The position numbers and the translations under genes were made by a program. Below, piece by piece: positions 1 through 7,278 of a DNA stretch of 35,619 bases. The notes beneath the pieces are model-generated. The model was not told where the DNA came from, searched no databases, and was given only the letters and a program-made list of their open reading frames with translations. The stretch comes from JAYGED01 sp046582565 (GTDB lineage: Bacteria > Pseudomonadota > Alphaproteobacteria > JAAXGF01). The stretch lies in the NCBI GenBank assembly GCA_046582565.1, contig JAYGED010000051.1:1-35619 (forward strand), in the 5' to 3' direction. Within the stretch, counting starts at the first letter, position 1. Each line of letters starts with the position of its first letter.

Positions 1-2
1 TT

Positions 3-95
3 CAGCAGCTGACCGGGCTGATGCGCCTGCGACAAAGTGCTGAATCAGAGCTTGCTGAATACTTGCCGAAAGCCTGCTTTTGCGTCTCTTGCTAA
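3..95 (+). CDS. possible C-terminal end of a protein cut by the window edge
   Basis: An open frame runs in from the left edge and stops at TAA 93-95, giving about 30 residues that start QQLTGLMRLRQSAESELAEY and end in a Cys-containing tail (CFCVSC). The first two thirds look like an amphipathic helix with protein-like composition; the other two forward frames stop almost at once. I do not recognise a family. It could be a chance frame, since only 93 bases are visible. Confidence 0.25.
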   Translation, partial: QQLTGLMRLRQSAESELAEYLPKACFCVSC

Positions 96-131
96 CCATC
101 TGACATTCATATGGAAAATTCCTTATCTATG

Positions 132-905
132 TCAGCCCCAAAAGTTTTTCTCCAGGGCCGCACAGATCAGGCGGCGGGCGACAATCCATTTCTCGTACTT
201 TCCCTTGCCGATCAGTGAAATCGTTTTCTCACGCAGGGGGCCTTCAAGGCGTTTGAGCTCCCGGCCGGCCTCTTCGCAATAGACAGGATTGCGATCACGG
301 ACGGTGACGTTATCAAAGCCTGCCGATTCCAGCGCAGCGATGGTTTCGCTCCGGGTCGCCAGGGAAAAAGTCAGGCCGAGCGCCTCGCTAAATTGCATCA
401 TTTCGCTCGAGTCCCGGCCTTCTTCGGATTGCAGCCAGTCACTCGCGGCAAGCTGCCCACCGGAGCCCAGGACTCGCAACAGGTCACAAAATAATGCCTC
501 TTTGTTGGGAATATGGATCATTGCATCCTTGCTGAACACCACATCGAAAGCGTGGTCTTCAAACGGAAGCGGTCCGGGGCTGACATGGCGAAAGCTGATG
601 CGGTCCTCCATGCCGGCTTCTTGAATGCGTTGTCTAGCGCGTTCAAGCAAGGGCTGTTCAATATCAATTCCGACGACATGCTGCGCCTTGAACTCGTTCG
701 CCAGCAGTAAATTCACGCCCCCAATGCCACAGCCTAAATCGAGCACCCGCTTTCCCGACAGATCGATACCGCGAAGCATTTCCGTGACTTCACCGGCGCC
801 GCCGGGCGACAGGAACCCTTCACCTCAGAGCAGTTGCAGACGGGCAACGACCTGATCGTCGTGCTCATTTTCAGGGGCTGACCCGGGCTTCTCATCCGCC
901 GTCAT
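132..905 (-). pseudogene. SAM-dependent methyltransferase, interrupted by an in-frame TGA
   Basis: Class I methyltransferase of the Methyltransf_11 type. The SAM-binding motif I reads VLDLGCGIGG, followed by an acidic residue at the end of beta 2 (VVGIDIE) and a later DVVFSKDAMIHI stretch, as in small-molecule N-methyltransferases. The natural start is probably ATG 903-905, with GAGGAA just upstream. From there 26 codons lead to TGA 825-827, and the same frame then continues GEGFLSPGGAGEVTE into the conserved core. In relatives the residue before GEGFLSPGG is usually Trp (from memory), so TGG to TGA is the simplest explanation. Translation could restart at ATG 777-779, but that loses the conserved GEGFLSPGG segment. 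It may be a recent pseudogene, a sequencing error, or read through. The substrate is unknown; sarcosine/phosphoethanolamine-type methylases share this N-terminus. Confidence 0.75.
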
Positions 906-993
906 TGCGATTCCTCTGGTTGCTCTTCGACGCTCAAGTTTGTGTATTATTTCGCAACTGTGTGACCAATGCCATCCCATGTTCCTCGCGGCT

Positions 994-1073
994 AATTTAC
1001 CAATATCAATCCATTCTCTTGGTGGTGGGGCGGTGGTACGGTTCCTTTGAAGCTGCACCGCATTTGGTAAATT
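994..1073. repeat. 10-bp perfect inverted repeat between divergent genes
   Basis: AATTTACCAA at 994-1003 is the exact reverse complement of TTGGTAAATT at 1064-1073, with 60 bp between. The pair lies in the 189-bp gap between the divergent methyltransferase (start 905) and serine hydrolase (start 1095) genes, so it could be a two-site operator that loops. The right arm ends 8 bases before the hydrolase ribosome binding site. No protein can be assigned. Confidence 0.4.
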
Positions 1074-1094
1074 TTGGTTCAAAAGGTTCACGTC

Positions 1095-2258
1095 ATGACA
1101 TCAGACGTTATCGCCACCACCGTCAATCCGGACCTTGTCGTTGCCGAGGGCGGGCGCACCCAGTGGAACAGGCCGGAGACACGGCGCTGGGGATTCCATA
1201 ATCTGCACCGCATCAGCCGCTACGGGCTCAGCCTGCGCTCGCGCGATGTGCTGGTGCTGCGGCGCGACATCGACCGCCGCATCGCCGAACTCGACGCGGT
1301 GCGCCGAATGACCAGCACAACGATCTTCTCCGGCCTGGCCGTGGTGCGCGGCAATACCCTGCTGTATGAGCATTACGCACCAGATTTCGGACCGGACCGG
1401 CTGCACAGCATCCAGTCGATTACCAAGACAACGATTAACCTGATATACGGCCAACTCGTCGCGGGGGGCCAGATTGACCTCGAAGCCAAGGTCGGCGACC
1501 ACCTGCCCGAGATCGGCTCGGGCTATGCCGGCGCCAGTTTGCGCGACGTACTCGACATGAATGTCGCCAACGACTACAACGAAGACTATGAGGACCCAGC
1601 TTCGGCAGTGTTCGATCATGAGACGGCCATGGGCTGGCGCCTGCCCGCCCCCGGCGCCGCCGAGATCACCAACCGTGGTTTCGTCTGCGGCATCGAAAGC
1701 GATGACATCGTCAACCACGGCCCAGAGATTCTCTACAAATCGGCCAACAGCGACGTGCTGGCCTGGATCGCCGAGCGGCTCACGGGCCGCCCCCTTCGCG
1801 ACCAGCTGATCAACATCATCGAGGCGGCGGGCCTGGAACACAGCTTCCACATATCGACCGACCGCGAGGGCATGCCGATCCTCGACGGTGGCGCTTCGAT
1901 GACCGCGCGCGACCTCGCCCGCTACGGCCAGATCTTCGTGCGCGGCGGCCTCGGCATCAACGGCGAAGCGGTGGGCAGCGCTACCTTCATCGACGAGGCG
2001 CGGACCGCCGAGGCCAAGCATTTCCCGGCGCCCCGCGACTGGCTGCGCTATTGTCTCCACCTGCAGACCACTGGTCGTTGGGTCGGCCACGGCGGCTACG
2101 GCGGACAATACCTGCTGGCCGACCCCGAAAGTGGCGTCTCGGTCGCCTTCTTCGGCGTGCTTGAGGACGAATCGGGTTATGACCAACAATACATCGGTGA
2201 CAGCATTCTGATGTGCCAGGAAATTGCCGAGTTACCGTTCGGGTACGGGCGAAGATAG
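1095..2258 (+). CDS. NylB-like serine hydrolase (class C beta-lactamase fold)
   Basis: A 387-residue cytosolic hydrolase of the beta-lactamase/transpeptidase-like superfamily. The three active-site motifs are visible: SITK near residues 108-111 (nucleophile Ser and general-base Lys), YKSANSD near 214-220 (the Tyr motif in the form seen in 6-aminohexanoate-dimer hydrolase NylB), and HGGYGGQ near 330 in place of the KTG box. The segment NDYNEDYEDPAS before the Tyr also matches NylB-type enzymes. No signal peptide is seen, which argues against a periplasmic beta-lactamase. ATG 1095 is chosen because AAAAGG lies 8 bases upstream; an in-frame start at 1074 has no such site. The natural substrate is unknown; an ester or amide is likely. 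Its last 46 bases overlap the next gene. Confidence 0.85.
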   Translation: MTSDVIATTVNPDLVVAEGGRTQWNRPETRRWGFHNLHRISRYGLSLRSRDVLVLRRDIDRRIAELDAVRRMTSTTIFSGLAVVRGNTLLYEHYAPDFGPDRLHSIQSITKTTINLIYGQLVAGGQIDLEAKVGDHLPEIGSGYAGASLRDVLDMNVANDYNEDYEDPASAVFDHETAMGWRLPAPGAAEITNRGFVCGIESDDIVNHGPEILYKSANSDVLAWIAERLTGRPLRDQLINIIEAAGLEHSFHISTDREGMPILDGGASMTARDLARYGQIFVRGGLGINGEAVGSATFIDEARTAEAKHFPAPRDWLRYCLHLQTTGRWVGHGGYGGQYLLADPESGVSVAFFGVLEDESGYDQQYIGDSILMCQEIAELPFGYGRR

Positions 2259-2677
2259 CGGCCCAGCACCAGGGCGTCACCATCGGCGAATGGGTTTCGC
2301 AGACGTTGATCGCGGTCGCCGACGAGGAGCGGGCCAACCAGCCGGAAAACCTGATACCGGTCGGCTTGGCGCAGCACGCGGTATCTGCGGGTGGGTTCGG
2401 CGCGGGTGAACACGCTCTCCGGCCATTGGAGAAGGACAAGGCCGCGCAGAAGCAACCGGCGCCGTGGTCGATCCGCGGCGTGAGCCAGGAGTCCCGGGAC
2501 AAGTCGGTAAACGCCGCCGCGCGCCGCAACATGACGATCGGGGCGTGGGTCGATCAAGCGATCATCACCCGGGCGGATCGTCAAGCGGGCATCGAGCCAC
2601 CTCGCGAACCGTCCCAGGAGATGGAGAAGACCATGGGGCTCATCGAGGCGATCTACCCCGGATTATTCACGACATAA
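2213..2677 (+). CDS. protein with two ribbon-helix-helix-like repeats
   Basis: A 154-residue hypothetical protein with two similar segments: VRAKIAAQHQGVTIGEWVSQ near residues 11-30 and a second around residues 90-125 with RGVSQESRDKSVNAAARR followed by NMTIGAWVDQAI. The pattern (R, then AA-x2-(4)-T/M-IG-W-V-x2-A/L-I) is the RHH-like helix seen in many alphaproteobacterial proteins, alone or at the head of longer polar-localisation proteins. Start is GTG 2213, inside the end of the serine hydrolase; the first repeat lacks the few residues (WxxRGVxxE) that normally precede it, so the N-terminus may have been lost or the start is misjudged. DNA binding is an inference only. Possibly translationally coupled to the hydrolase. 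Confidence 0.55.
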   Translation: MPGNCRVTVRVRAKIAAQHQGVTIGEWVSQTLIAVADEERANQPENLIPVGLAQHAVSAGGFGAGEHALRPLEKDKAAQKQPAPWSIRGVSQESRDKSVNAAARRNMTIGAWVDQAIITRADRQAGIEPPREPSQEMEKTMGLIEAIYPGLFTT

Positions 2678-2713
2678 CGTTAATGGAGAGAGCGTAGCGA
2701 GGCGCGGCGCGTT

Positions 2714-2986
2714 TTATTCTTCGCTGGTGTTTTCCGGCTCGGTGTTTTCCGGCTCCGTTTTGTCCGGTGCCGATTGCGGGTCCACGTCCAGTGGGTTGTC
2801 GTCGCCGACCGCCGCCGCAAGGTTTTCCTGTTTGATGCGTTCGTGCAGTTCCTTGCGCAGAACCGTCGCCTCCGGCGGGAAGGCAATGCCCAGCTTCGCG
2901 GTTTTCCCACGCACCTCAACGACCGTAAGTTCGATGTTTTCGTTGATGATGATGGCTTCGCCGACTTTTCGCGTCAAATAGAGCAT
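2714..2986 (-). CDS. csrA: carbon storage regulator CsrA
   Basis: Dimeric RNA-binding protein that represses or stabilises mRNAs by binding GGA motifs near ribosome binding sites. The first 55 residues are a clear CsrA core: MLYLTRKVGEAIIINENIEL, then a second beta pair and IAFPPEATVLRKELHERI with the RNA-contacting Arg44. The start is fixed by the conserved MLYLTRK N-terminus; longer starts add unrelated residues. The acidic tail after residue 60 (with the duplicated EPENT) makes it 90 residues, against about 60-75 in most relatives. It sits divergently to the flagellar operon. CsrA commonly controls flagellin or motility genes, so this position suggests the same role. Confidence 0.95.
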   Translation of the reverse strand: MLYLTRKVGEAIIINENIELTVVEVRGKTAKLGIAFPPEATVLRKELHERIKQENLAAAVGDDNPLDVDPQSAPDKTEPENTEPENTSEE

Positions 2987-3053
2987 TCTGCGGCCCGTCC
3001 TGGCCCAGCAGTTGATCCAGTGGCAAGCCGACAGATACGCCCGCTTAACCAAC

Positions 3054-3085
3054 AGTGAATCTAGCGTATTCACTCACCTAGCGTA
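3054..3085. promoter_or_regulatory. dyad AGTGAAT-N7-ATTCACT with overlapping direct repeat
   Basis: A perfect 7-bp inverted repeat (3054-3060 and 3068-3074) with a 7-bp spacer lies between csrA and flgB. The octamer CTAGCGTA occurs at 3061-3068, across the spacer, and again at 3078-3085, exactly 17 bp on. This looks like an operator for one or both divergent genes. The binding protein is unknown. Confidence 0.4.
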
Positions 3086-3119
3086 AGCCCCAATCATTCG
3101 CCCGAAATTTTGCGGGAAC

Positions 3120-3135
3120 TTAATCGATTGTTAAC
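3120..3135 (+). promoter_or_regulatory. CtrA-type binding site upstream of flgB
   Basis: TTAA-TCGATTG-TTAAC matches the full CtrA consensus TTAA-N7-TTAAC known from Caulobacter and other alphaproteobacteria. It ends 90 bases before the flgB start codon. Early flagellar operons are classic CtrA targets, and the operon downstream ends in cckA, the kinase that feeds CtrA. The match is seen; the function is inferred. Confidence 0.65.
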
Positions 3136-3224
3136 TGCGGTGCGCCACCATGGGGCACGGGTCGCGCTATTTCGCGCCAGGAAGTCCCCGCCACTATCGC
3201 CATAAACTACGGTTACGGGAACCT

Positions 3225-3617
3225 ATGAATCTCAACACCATTCCTCTCTTCTCCATGCTGACCGAACGCCTGTCATGGCTCGGTCAACGCCAGCAAGTGC
3301 TTGCTAATAATGTCGCCAATGTCGACACCCCCGGTTTCAAGCCGGTCGACCTCGCCCCGATAAACTTCGAGCGACTCGCCGAAGATGCAAGCCGTCAGTT
3401 TCCCATTGCCAGTACCAATAGCCAGCATCTGGTGAGCAGCGCGCGCTCGTCCGGTCCGTATCGCGTGACTGCGCAAAATGCAATCTCGGGCTCGAACAGC
3501 GTTGTGCTCGAAGAACAGTTGATGATGATCTCCCAGACAGTGATGGAGCATCGCATAACGGCGGGTCTTTACGCGAAGCATATGTGCATGATTCGTACAG
3601 CCATCGGCCGCACATGA
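3225..3617 (+). CDS. flgB: flagellar basal-body proximal rod protein FlgB
   Basis: A 130-residue rod subunit, assembled outside the inner membrane through the flagellar export apparatus. The conserved N-terminal helix and signature LANNVANVDTPGFKPVDL (about residues 26-43) identify the FlgB/FlgC rod family; the C-terminal helix carries the usual hydrophobic pattern for coiled packing. ATG 3225 is chosen because the FlgB N-terminus (MNLNTIPLF) begins there; the upstream in-frame ATG at 3150 adds 25 unrelated residues. It is the first gene of a seven-gene unit running to cckA, with a CtrA-type box 90 bp upstream. Confidence 0.93.
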   Translation: MNLNTIPLFSMLTERLSWLGQRQQVLANNVANVDTPGFKPVDLAPINFERLAEDASRQFPIASTNSQHLVSSARSSGPYRVTAQNAISGSNSVVLEEQLMMISQTVMEHRITAGLYAKHMCMIRTAIGRT

Positions 3618-3645
3618 TGATCATTGAGACGAAGGAATAAGCATC

Positions 3646-4068
3646 GTGTCAAACCCCATCGATATGTTCAAAACCCTGCAGATCGCTGCGGCGGGCATGA
3701 GAGTCCAAAGTCAGCGTCTGCGTGTTATCGGCGAGAATATCGCCAACGCCAATTCGACCTCCTCAGGCGCCGGCGGCGATCCTTATCGACGCAAAACCAT
3801 CAGTTTCCAGAACGTTCTCGACAACTCACTCGGCATCAGCACGGTGCGCGTCGCCGGCTTCTCCTATGACACTGCCGAATTTGGCAAGCGCTTCGATCCG
3901 ACCCACCCCTCCGCCGGGGAAGACGGTTACGTGCTGCTGCCGAACGTAAACGCGCTGATTGAAATGGCCGATATGCGCGAGGCCTTGCGTAGCTACGAGG
4001 CCAATCTCAGCGTTATCGAGGCGTCTAAGTCGATGCTGCAAAAAACCATTGATCTGCTTTCCGGTTAA
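3646..4068 (+). CDS. flgC: flagellar basal-body rod protein FlgC
   Basis: A 140-residue proximal rod protein. The N-terminus MFKTLQIAAAGMRVQSQRLR followed by VIGENIANANSTSS is the standard FlgC signature, with the DPYRRK segment after it. The C-terminal half has the NVNALIEMADMREALRSYEAN helix that packs against neighbouring rod subunits. Translation starts at GTG 3646, with GAAGGAA about 8 bases upstream. It follows flgB by 28 bases and precedes fliE. Confidence 0.95.
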   Translation: MSNPIDMFKTLQIAAAGMRVQSQRLRVIGENIANANSTSSGAGGDPYRRKTISFQNVLDNSLGISTVRVAGFSYDTAEFGKRFDPTHPSAGEDGYVLLPNVNALIEMADMREALRSYEANLSVIEASKSMLQKTIDLLSG

Positions 4069-4151
4069 TCCGCCACCCGGATCACCAAACAGCAGGTCGC
4101 AGACCGATCAACCCGCCACGTAGGCATCATTAGAGTTAAGGAGAGCAGACT

Positions 4152-4460
4152 ATGACTGTGAATTTATCACAGGCCGCTGCCGCTTACGCTAAGGCTGCCG
4201 CCAAAGCGATTGACCCGGGTGCCGCGGGGGTAACTCCCAATGGCGAAAATTTCGGCGATATCATGGCTCAAGCCCTATCGGGCGCCGCGAACACCGGCCG
4301 TCAAAGTGAAGCCGTCAGCATCTCAGCGATCGCCAATCAGGCCGATCTCAATGGAATCGTCACCGCCGTCAATAACGCGGAAATGACTCTGCAAACCGTC
4401 GTCGCTGTCCGCGACAAGGTCATACAGGCCTATCAACAAATCATGCGGATGCCAATCTAA
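4152..4460 (+). CDS. fliE: flagellar hook-basal body protein FliE
   Basis: A 102-residue junction protein that joins the MS ring to the proximal rod. The FliE pattern is visible in the middle (NFGDIMAQAL) and at the C-terminus, where NNAEMTLQTVVAVRDKVIQA and then YQQIMRMPI match the family's conserved end. A strong ribosome binding site (TAAGGAGAG) lies 8 bases before ATG 4152. The 83-base gap from flgC is the largest inside the flagellar run, and it shows no terminator. Confidence 0.94.
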   Translation: MTVNLSQAAAAYAKAAAKAIDPGAAGVTPNGENFGDIMAQALSGAANTGRQSEAVSISAIANQADLNGIVTAVNNAEMTLQTVVAVRDKVIQAYQQIMRMPI

Positions 4461-4497
4461 GCCGTCTCCCGTCATAAATTTTTCTGGGAGATCTTTG

Positions 4498-4764
4498 ATG
4501 TCCTCCAACGACATTCTCGAGATCGGCACCGATGCGATCTACACCCTGCTTCTGGTCGGCAGCCCGATTATGGGGGTAGCGCTTGCCGTCGGCCTGTCGA
4601 TCTCGTTGTTTCAGGCGCTCACCCAGATGCAGGAGCAGACGCTTTCATTCGTGCCCAAAGTGACAGCGAGGGTTGTCACTTTCATGCTGTTACTGCCCTT
4701 CATGATGTCGACCATGGCCAATTTTGCCGAGCGCATGTTCGAGCGCGCCGCCACCCTTGGGTAG
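4498..4764 (+). CDS. fliQ: flagellar biosynthesis protein FliQ
   Basis: An 88-residue inner-membrane component of the flagellar type III export gate. Two hydrophobic hairpin segments (about residues 15-40 and 50-75) surround the conserved QALTQMQEQTLSFVPK linker. ATG 4498 is preferred over TTG 4495 because GGGAG lies 7 bases upstream. The gene ends 2 bases before fliR. FliP is not in this window, so the full FliPQR gate must be encoded partly elsewhere. Confidence 0.96.
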   Translation: MSSNDILEIGTDAIYTLLLVGSPIMGVALAVGLSISLFQALTQMQEQTLSFVPKVTARVVTFMLLLPFMMSTMANFAERMFERAATLG

Positions 4765-4766
4765 CT

Positions 4767-5537
4767 ATGCTCTCCGAGCTGGTACCGTCCAATCTGTTCG
4801 TGTTCATCGTCGTCTTCGCCCGTATCGGCTCGGCGTTGATGCTGTTGCCGCCGTTCGGCGATGCCTTTGTTTTCACCCGCACCAAGCTGGTCCTGGCCCT
4901 GGCGGTCAGCGCCCTGGCGACGCCCCTTGCAGAGCCGACGCTGCCGGTTTTACCGTCAGGGCCTTTGGCGCTGGCGGTCATACTGATTTCTGAAATCCTG
5001 GTCGGCCTGTTCATCGGCGGATTGGCGCGGTTTCTTCTGTCCGGGCTTCATACGGCCAGCATGATCGTCGCCTATCAGACCGGTCTTGCCGCCGCTCTGG
5101 TGTTTGACCCCAGCGCCGGCCAGCAATCCGTAGTGATCGGCCGTTTCTTCAACCTGATGGCCCTGACCCTGCTGTTTACCACGGGCCTGCATCATGTTCT
5201 GTTGATGGCGGTGCTTGATTCATATCGTCTCATGCCGCCCGGCGGATTGCCCGAGGTGGGAAACTTTGCAGGGCAAGCGGTCGCCTTTATAAGCGGCTCT
5301 TTCGTCATTGCCCTTCAGGTCGCGTCGCCGGTTGTGGTGATTGGGCTGCTGTTCTATCTCGCCATAGGGCTGGTCGCGCGGCTCATGCCGGCGATGCAGG
5401 TTTTCTTTATCGCCTTGCCGCTGCAGGTCATGCTGGGGTTCTGGGTCACCATGGTGGCAATGTCGGCAACCATGCTGTGGTACTTCGATTATATCGAGAA
5501 CGGCATCGGCGAGTTGCTGACGGGGTCGGTGTTGTAA
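4767..5537 (+). CDS. fliR: flagellar biosynthesis protein FliR
   Basis: A 256-residue polytopic membrane protein of the flagellar export gate, with about six hydrophobic stretches. Family landmarks include FARIGSALMLLPPFGD near residues 16-31, the EILVGLFIG segment near 75, and the FDPSAGQQSVVIGRFFNLMA stretch near 113-132. Spacing to fliQ (2 bases) and flhB (3 bases) shows co-translation. Length is normal for the family. Confidence 0.96.
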   Translation: MLSELVPSNLFVFIVVFARIGSALMLLPPFGDAFVFTRTKLVLALAVSALATPLAEPTLPVLPSGPLALAVILISEILVGLFIGGLARFLLSGLHTASMIVAYQTGLAAALVFDPSAGQQSVVIGRFFNLMALTLLFTTGLHHVLLMAVLDSYRLMPPGGLPEVGNFAGQAVAFISGSFVIALQVASPVVVIGLLFYLAIGLVARLMPAMQVFFIALPLQVMLGFWVTMVAMSATMLWYFDYIENGIGELLTGSVL

Positions 5538-5540
5538 GCC

Positions 5541-6623
5541 ATGGCTGAGGGCGACGACCAAGCACAAAAAACTGAGGAGCCGACTCCGAAGAAGCTCGAA
5601 GAGGCCCGCAAGAAGGGCCAAGTGGCGACGTCGCGCGAGGTCAATACTTGGTTCATGCTGCTCGCCGGCACCCTCCTGGTCCTGTTGGCGCCCATGGTGA
5701 TGGGCAATTTGGGAAACACCCTCAGCCGGTTTCTTTCCCAGTCTTATGCATTAACCATCGACACCCCGGGAATCCTGAGGCTCGGGGAAGAGACCATGTT
5801 CGATATGGCTGTCGTCATGGCGCCCCTTTTCCTGATCACCATGATCGCCGCCGTCGCTTCGGGCTTCGTCCAACACGGGTTTCTCCTGTCGCCCGACAAG
5901 CTCCAGCCCAAGCTTGAGAATATTTCATTGATTAAGGGCGCAAAACGGCTCTTTTCACTTCGTTCGTTGGTGGAATTCGGCAAGGGCATACTCAAAATGT
6001 CGATCGTCAGCATCGTCGCCTTCGCGCTGATCGAGCCCGAGATCGAGAATATCACCGCGGCCATCTCCATGGCACCGGTCGATATTCTGCATCTTATCTG
6101 GAAACTGTCGCTGCGCATCATCGCCGGAGTCTGCGCCGTTGTCTTGATTATCGCCGGGATCGAATTCCTCTATCAGAAGTTCGAATTTCACAAGTCCATG
6201 CGCATGTCGAAACAAGACATCAAAGACGAGATGAAGCAGACCGAGGGCGACCCGATCATCAAATCGCGGTTCCGCCAACTGCGCATCGAACGGTCGCGCA
6301 AGCGAATGATGGCGGCGGTGCCCGACGCCGATGTGGTAATCACCAACCCGACTCATTACGCCGTGGCTCTGAAATACATAAGCGGCGAGATGGAGGCGCC
6401 CGTGGTGGTCGCCAAGGGCGTCGACAATCTCGCCCTTCGGATTCGCGAGGTCTCCAAGGAAAGCGACGTGCCGATCGTCGAAAATCCGCCCCTGGCCCGG
6501 GCTCTTCACAGCGGCGTAGAGATCGACCAGGCGATAGCCGAGACATATTTTCGCGCGGTAGCCGAGGTGATAGGCTATGTCTGGCGACTGAAAGGCAAGC
6601 GGCGCGCGGCGCCGGCGCGATAA
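5541..6623 (+). CDS. flhB: flagellar export switch protein FlhB
   Basis: A 360-residue protein that sets the substrate specificity of the export gate. The N-terminus (EEPTPKKLEEARKKGQVATS) is typical, four transmembrane segments follow, and the cytoplasmic domain holds the autocleavage motif NPTH at residues 269-272 (cut between Asn and Pro), within VVITNPTHYAVALKY. The C-terminal tail is short and basic. It starts 3 bases after fliR and ends 10 bases before the cckA frame. All expected residues are present, so it should be functional. Confidence 0.97.
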   Translation: MAEGDDQAQKTEEPTPKKLEEARKKGQVATSREVNTWFMLLAGTLLVLLAPMVMGNLGNTLSRFLSQSYALTIDTPGILRLGEETMFDMAVVMAPLFLITMIAAVASGFVQHGFLLSPDKLQPKLENISLIKGAKRLFSLRSLVEFGKGILKMSIVSIVAFALIEPEIENITAAISMAPVDILHLIWKLSLRIIAGVCAVVLIIAGIEFLYQKFEFHKSMRMSKQDIKDEMKQTEGDPIIKSRFRQLRIERSRKRMMAAVPDADVVITNPTHYAVALKYISGEMEAPVVVAKGVDNLALRIREVSKESDVPIVENPPLARALHSGVEIDQAIAETYFRAVAEVIGYVWRLKGKRRAAPAR

Positions 6624-6633
6624 GGGAGACCCC

Positions 6634-7278
6634 ATGAGGCTATCGGCTGACAAGGCCATGAAACCGTCTAAGGATACAGGGCAATCCGCACCGCCTGTGC
6701 AGGATCGCGCGTGGCTGTGGATTCTTGGCCTCGCCATAGCGATTCCCTCAGTGGTGTATTTTGCGATCCGTGCGGCAGCGGTCAGCCACAACAGCGATAT
6801 CACAGCCTTATCGGTGACGGTCACGGTGGTTCTTTTAGGCGCGGTCAGTGCTATTTTGCTGTATCGCGCCGGCGAGCAGGCCGCGGTGAGCCAGGCAGAG
6901 CAGGAAGCGGCGACGGCCAATGCCGAACTCCTGACCCGTATCAGCGCCGAACGCGATCGGTTCGCCGCGCTGGTCGATCATATGCCGGCCGGCTGTATCG
7001 AGACCGATCAAGAGGGGCGGCTGATCTATGCCAACCAAACCCTCGCCGACTGGCTCGGATGCGGCCCGTCCGAATTGACCGACGGCAGCCGGCGGCTTGA
7101 CGACATCCTGACGCCCTTCAAGGCGAGCGATGATGAAGAGAGCGCCAGTATCGACACGAGCAGCGACATCGTCGAACTCGAGGTTGTGCTGCTCGGCGTC
7201 GGTGGAGAAGTTCTACACGCCCAGTTCAGCCAGACCCTGGTCCAAGCGCCCGGCGAGCCGCCTACGCCCGCGCTGTGA
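6634..7278 (+). CDS. cckA: CckA-type hybrid kinase, N-terminal part (membrane anchor and first PAS)
   Basis: 214 residues with two transmembrane helices (about residues 27-48 and 56-78), a short coiled linker, and a PAS-like domain from about 108 (ERDFAALVDHMP-type start, then IYANQTLADWLG). It ends at TGA 7276-7278 without any kinase domain. The next frame begins in the overlap and reads YARAVIWNAKP just before its nominal start, which is the sort of segment that follows the first PAS in CckA. The two frames therefore look like one gene of about 733 codons with a one-base shift near 7260-7270. Without the second part this protein would be an anchored sensor with no output. It directly follows flhB, a known arrangement in Rhodospirillales. 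Confidence 0.8.
   Translation: MRLSADKAMKPSKDTGQSAPPVQDRAWLWILGLAIAIPSVVYFAIRAAAVSHNSDITALSVTVTVVLLGAVSAILLYRAGEQAAVSQAEQEAATANAELLTRISAERDRFAALVDHMPAGCIETDQEGRLIYANQTLADWLGCGPSELTDGSRRLDDILTPFKASDDEESASIDTSSDIVELEVVLLGVGGEVLHAQFSQTLVQAPGEPPTPAL

Noticed and set aside
37..282. 81-codon forward frame at the left end
   Set aside because: It runs antisense through the end of the methyltransferase and has no recognisable features or start signal.
825..827. Selenocysteine or code-4 reading of the TGA
   Set aside because: The expected residue is Trp, not Cys/Sec, no SECIS-like hairpin was evident just after it, and other genes here end with TGA.
1101..2189. Reverse frame over the serine hydrolase
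   Set aside because: Antisense shadow; the plus-strand protein has all three active-site motifs.
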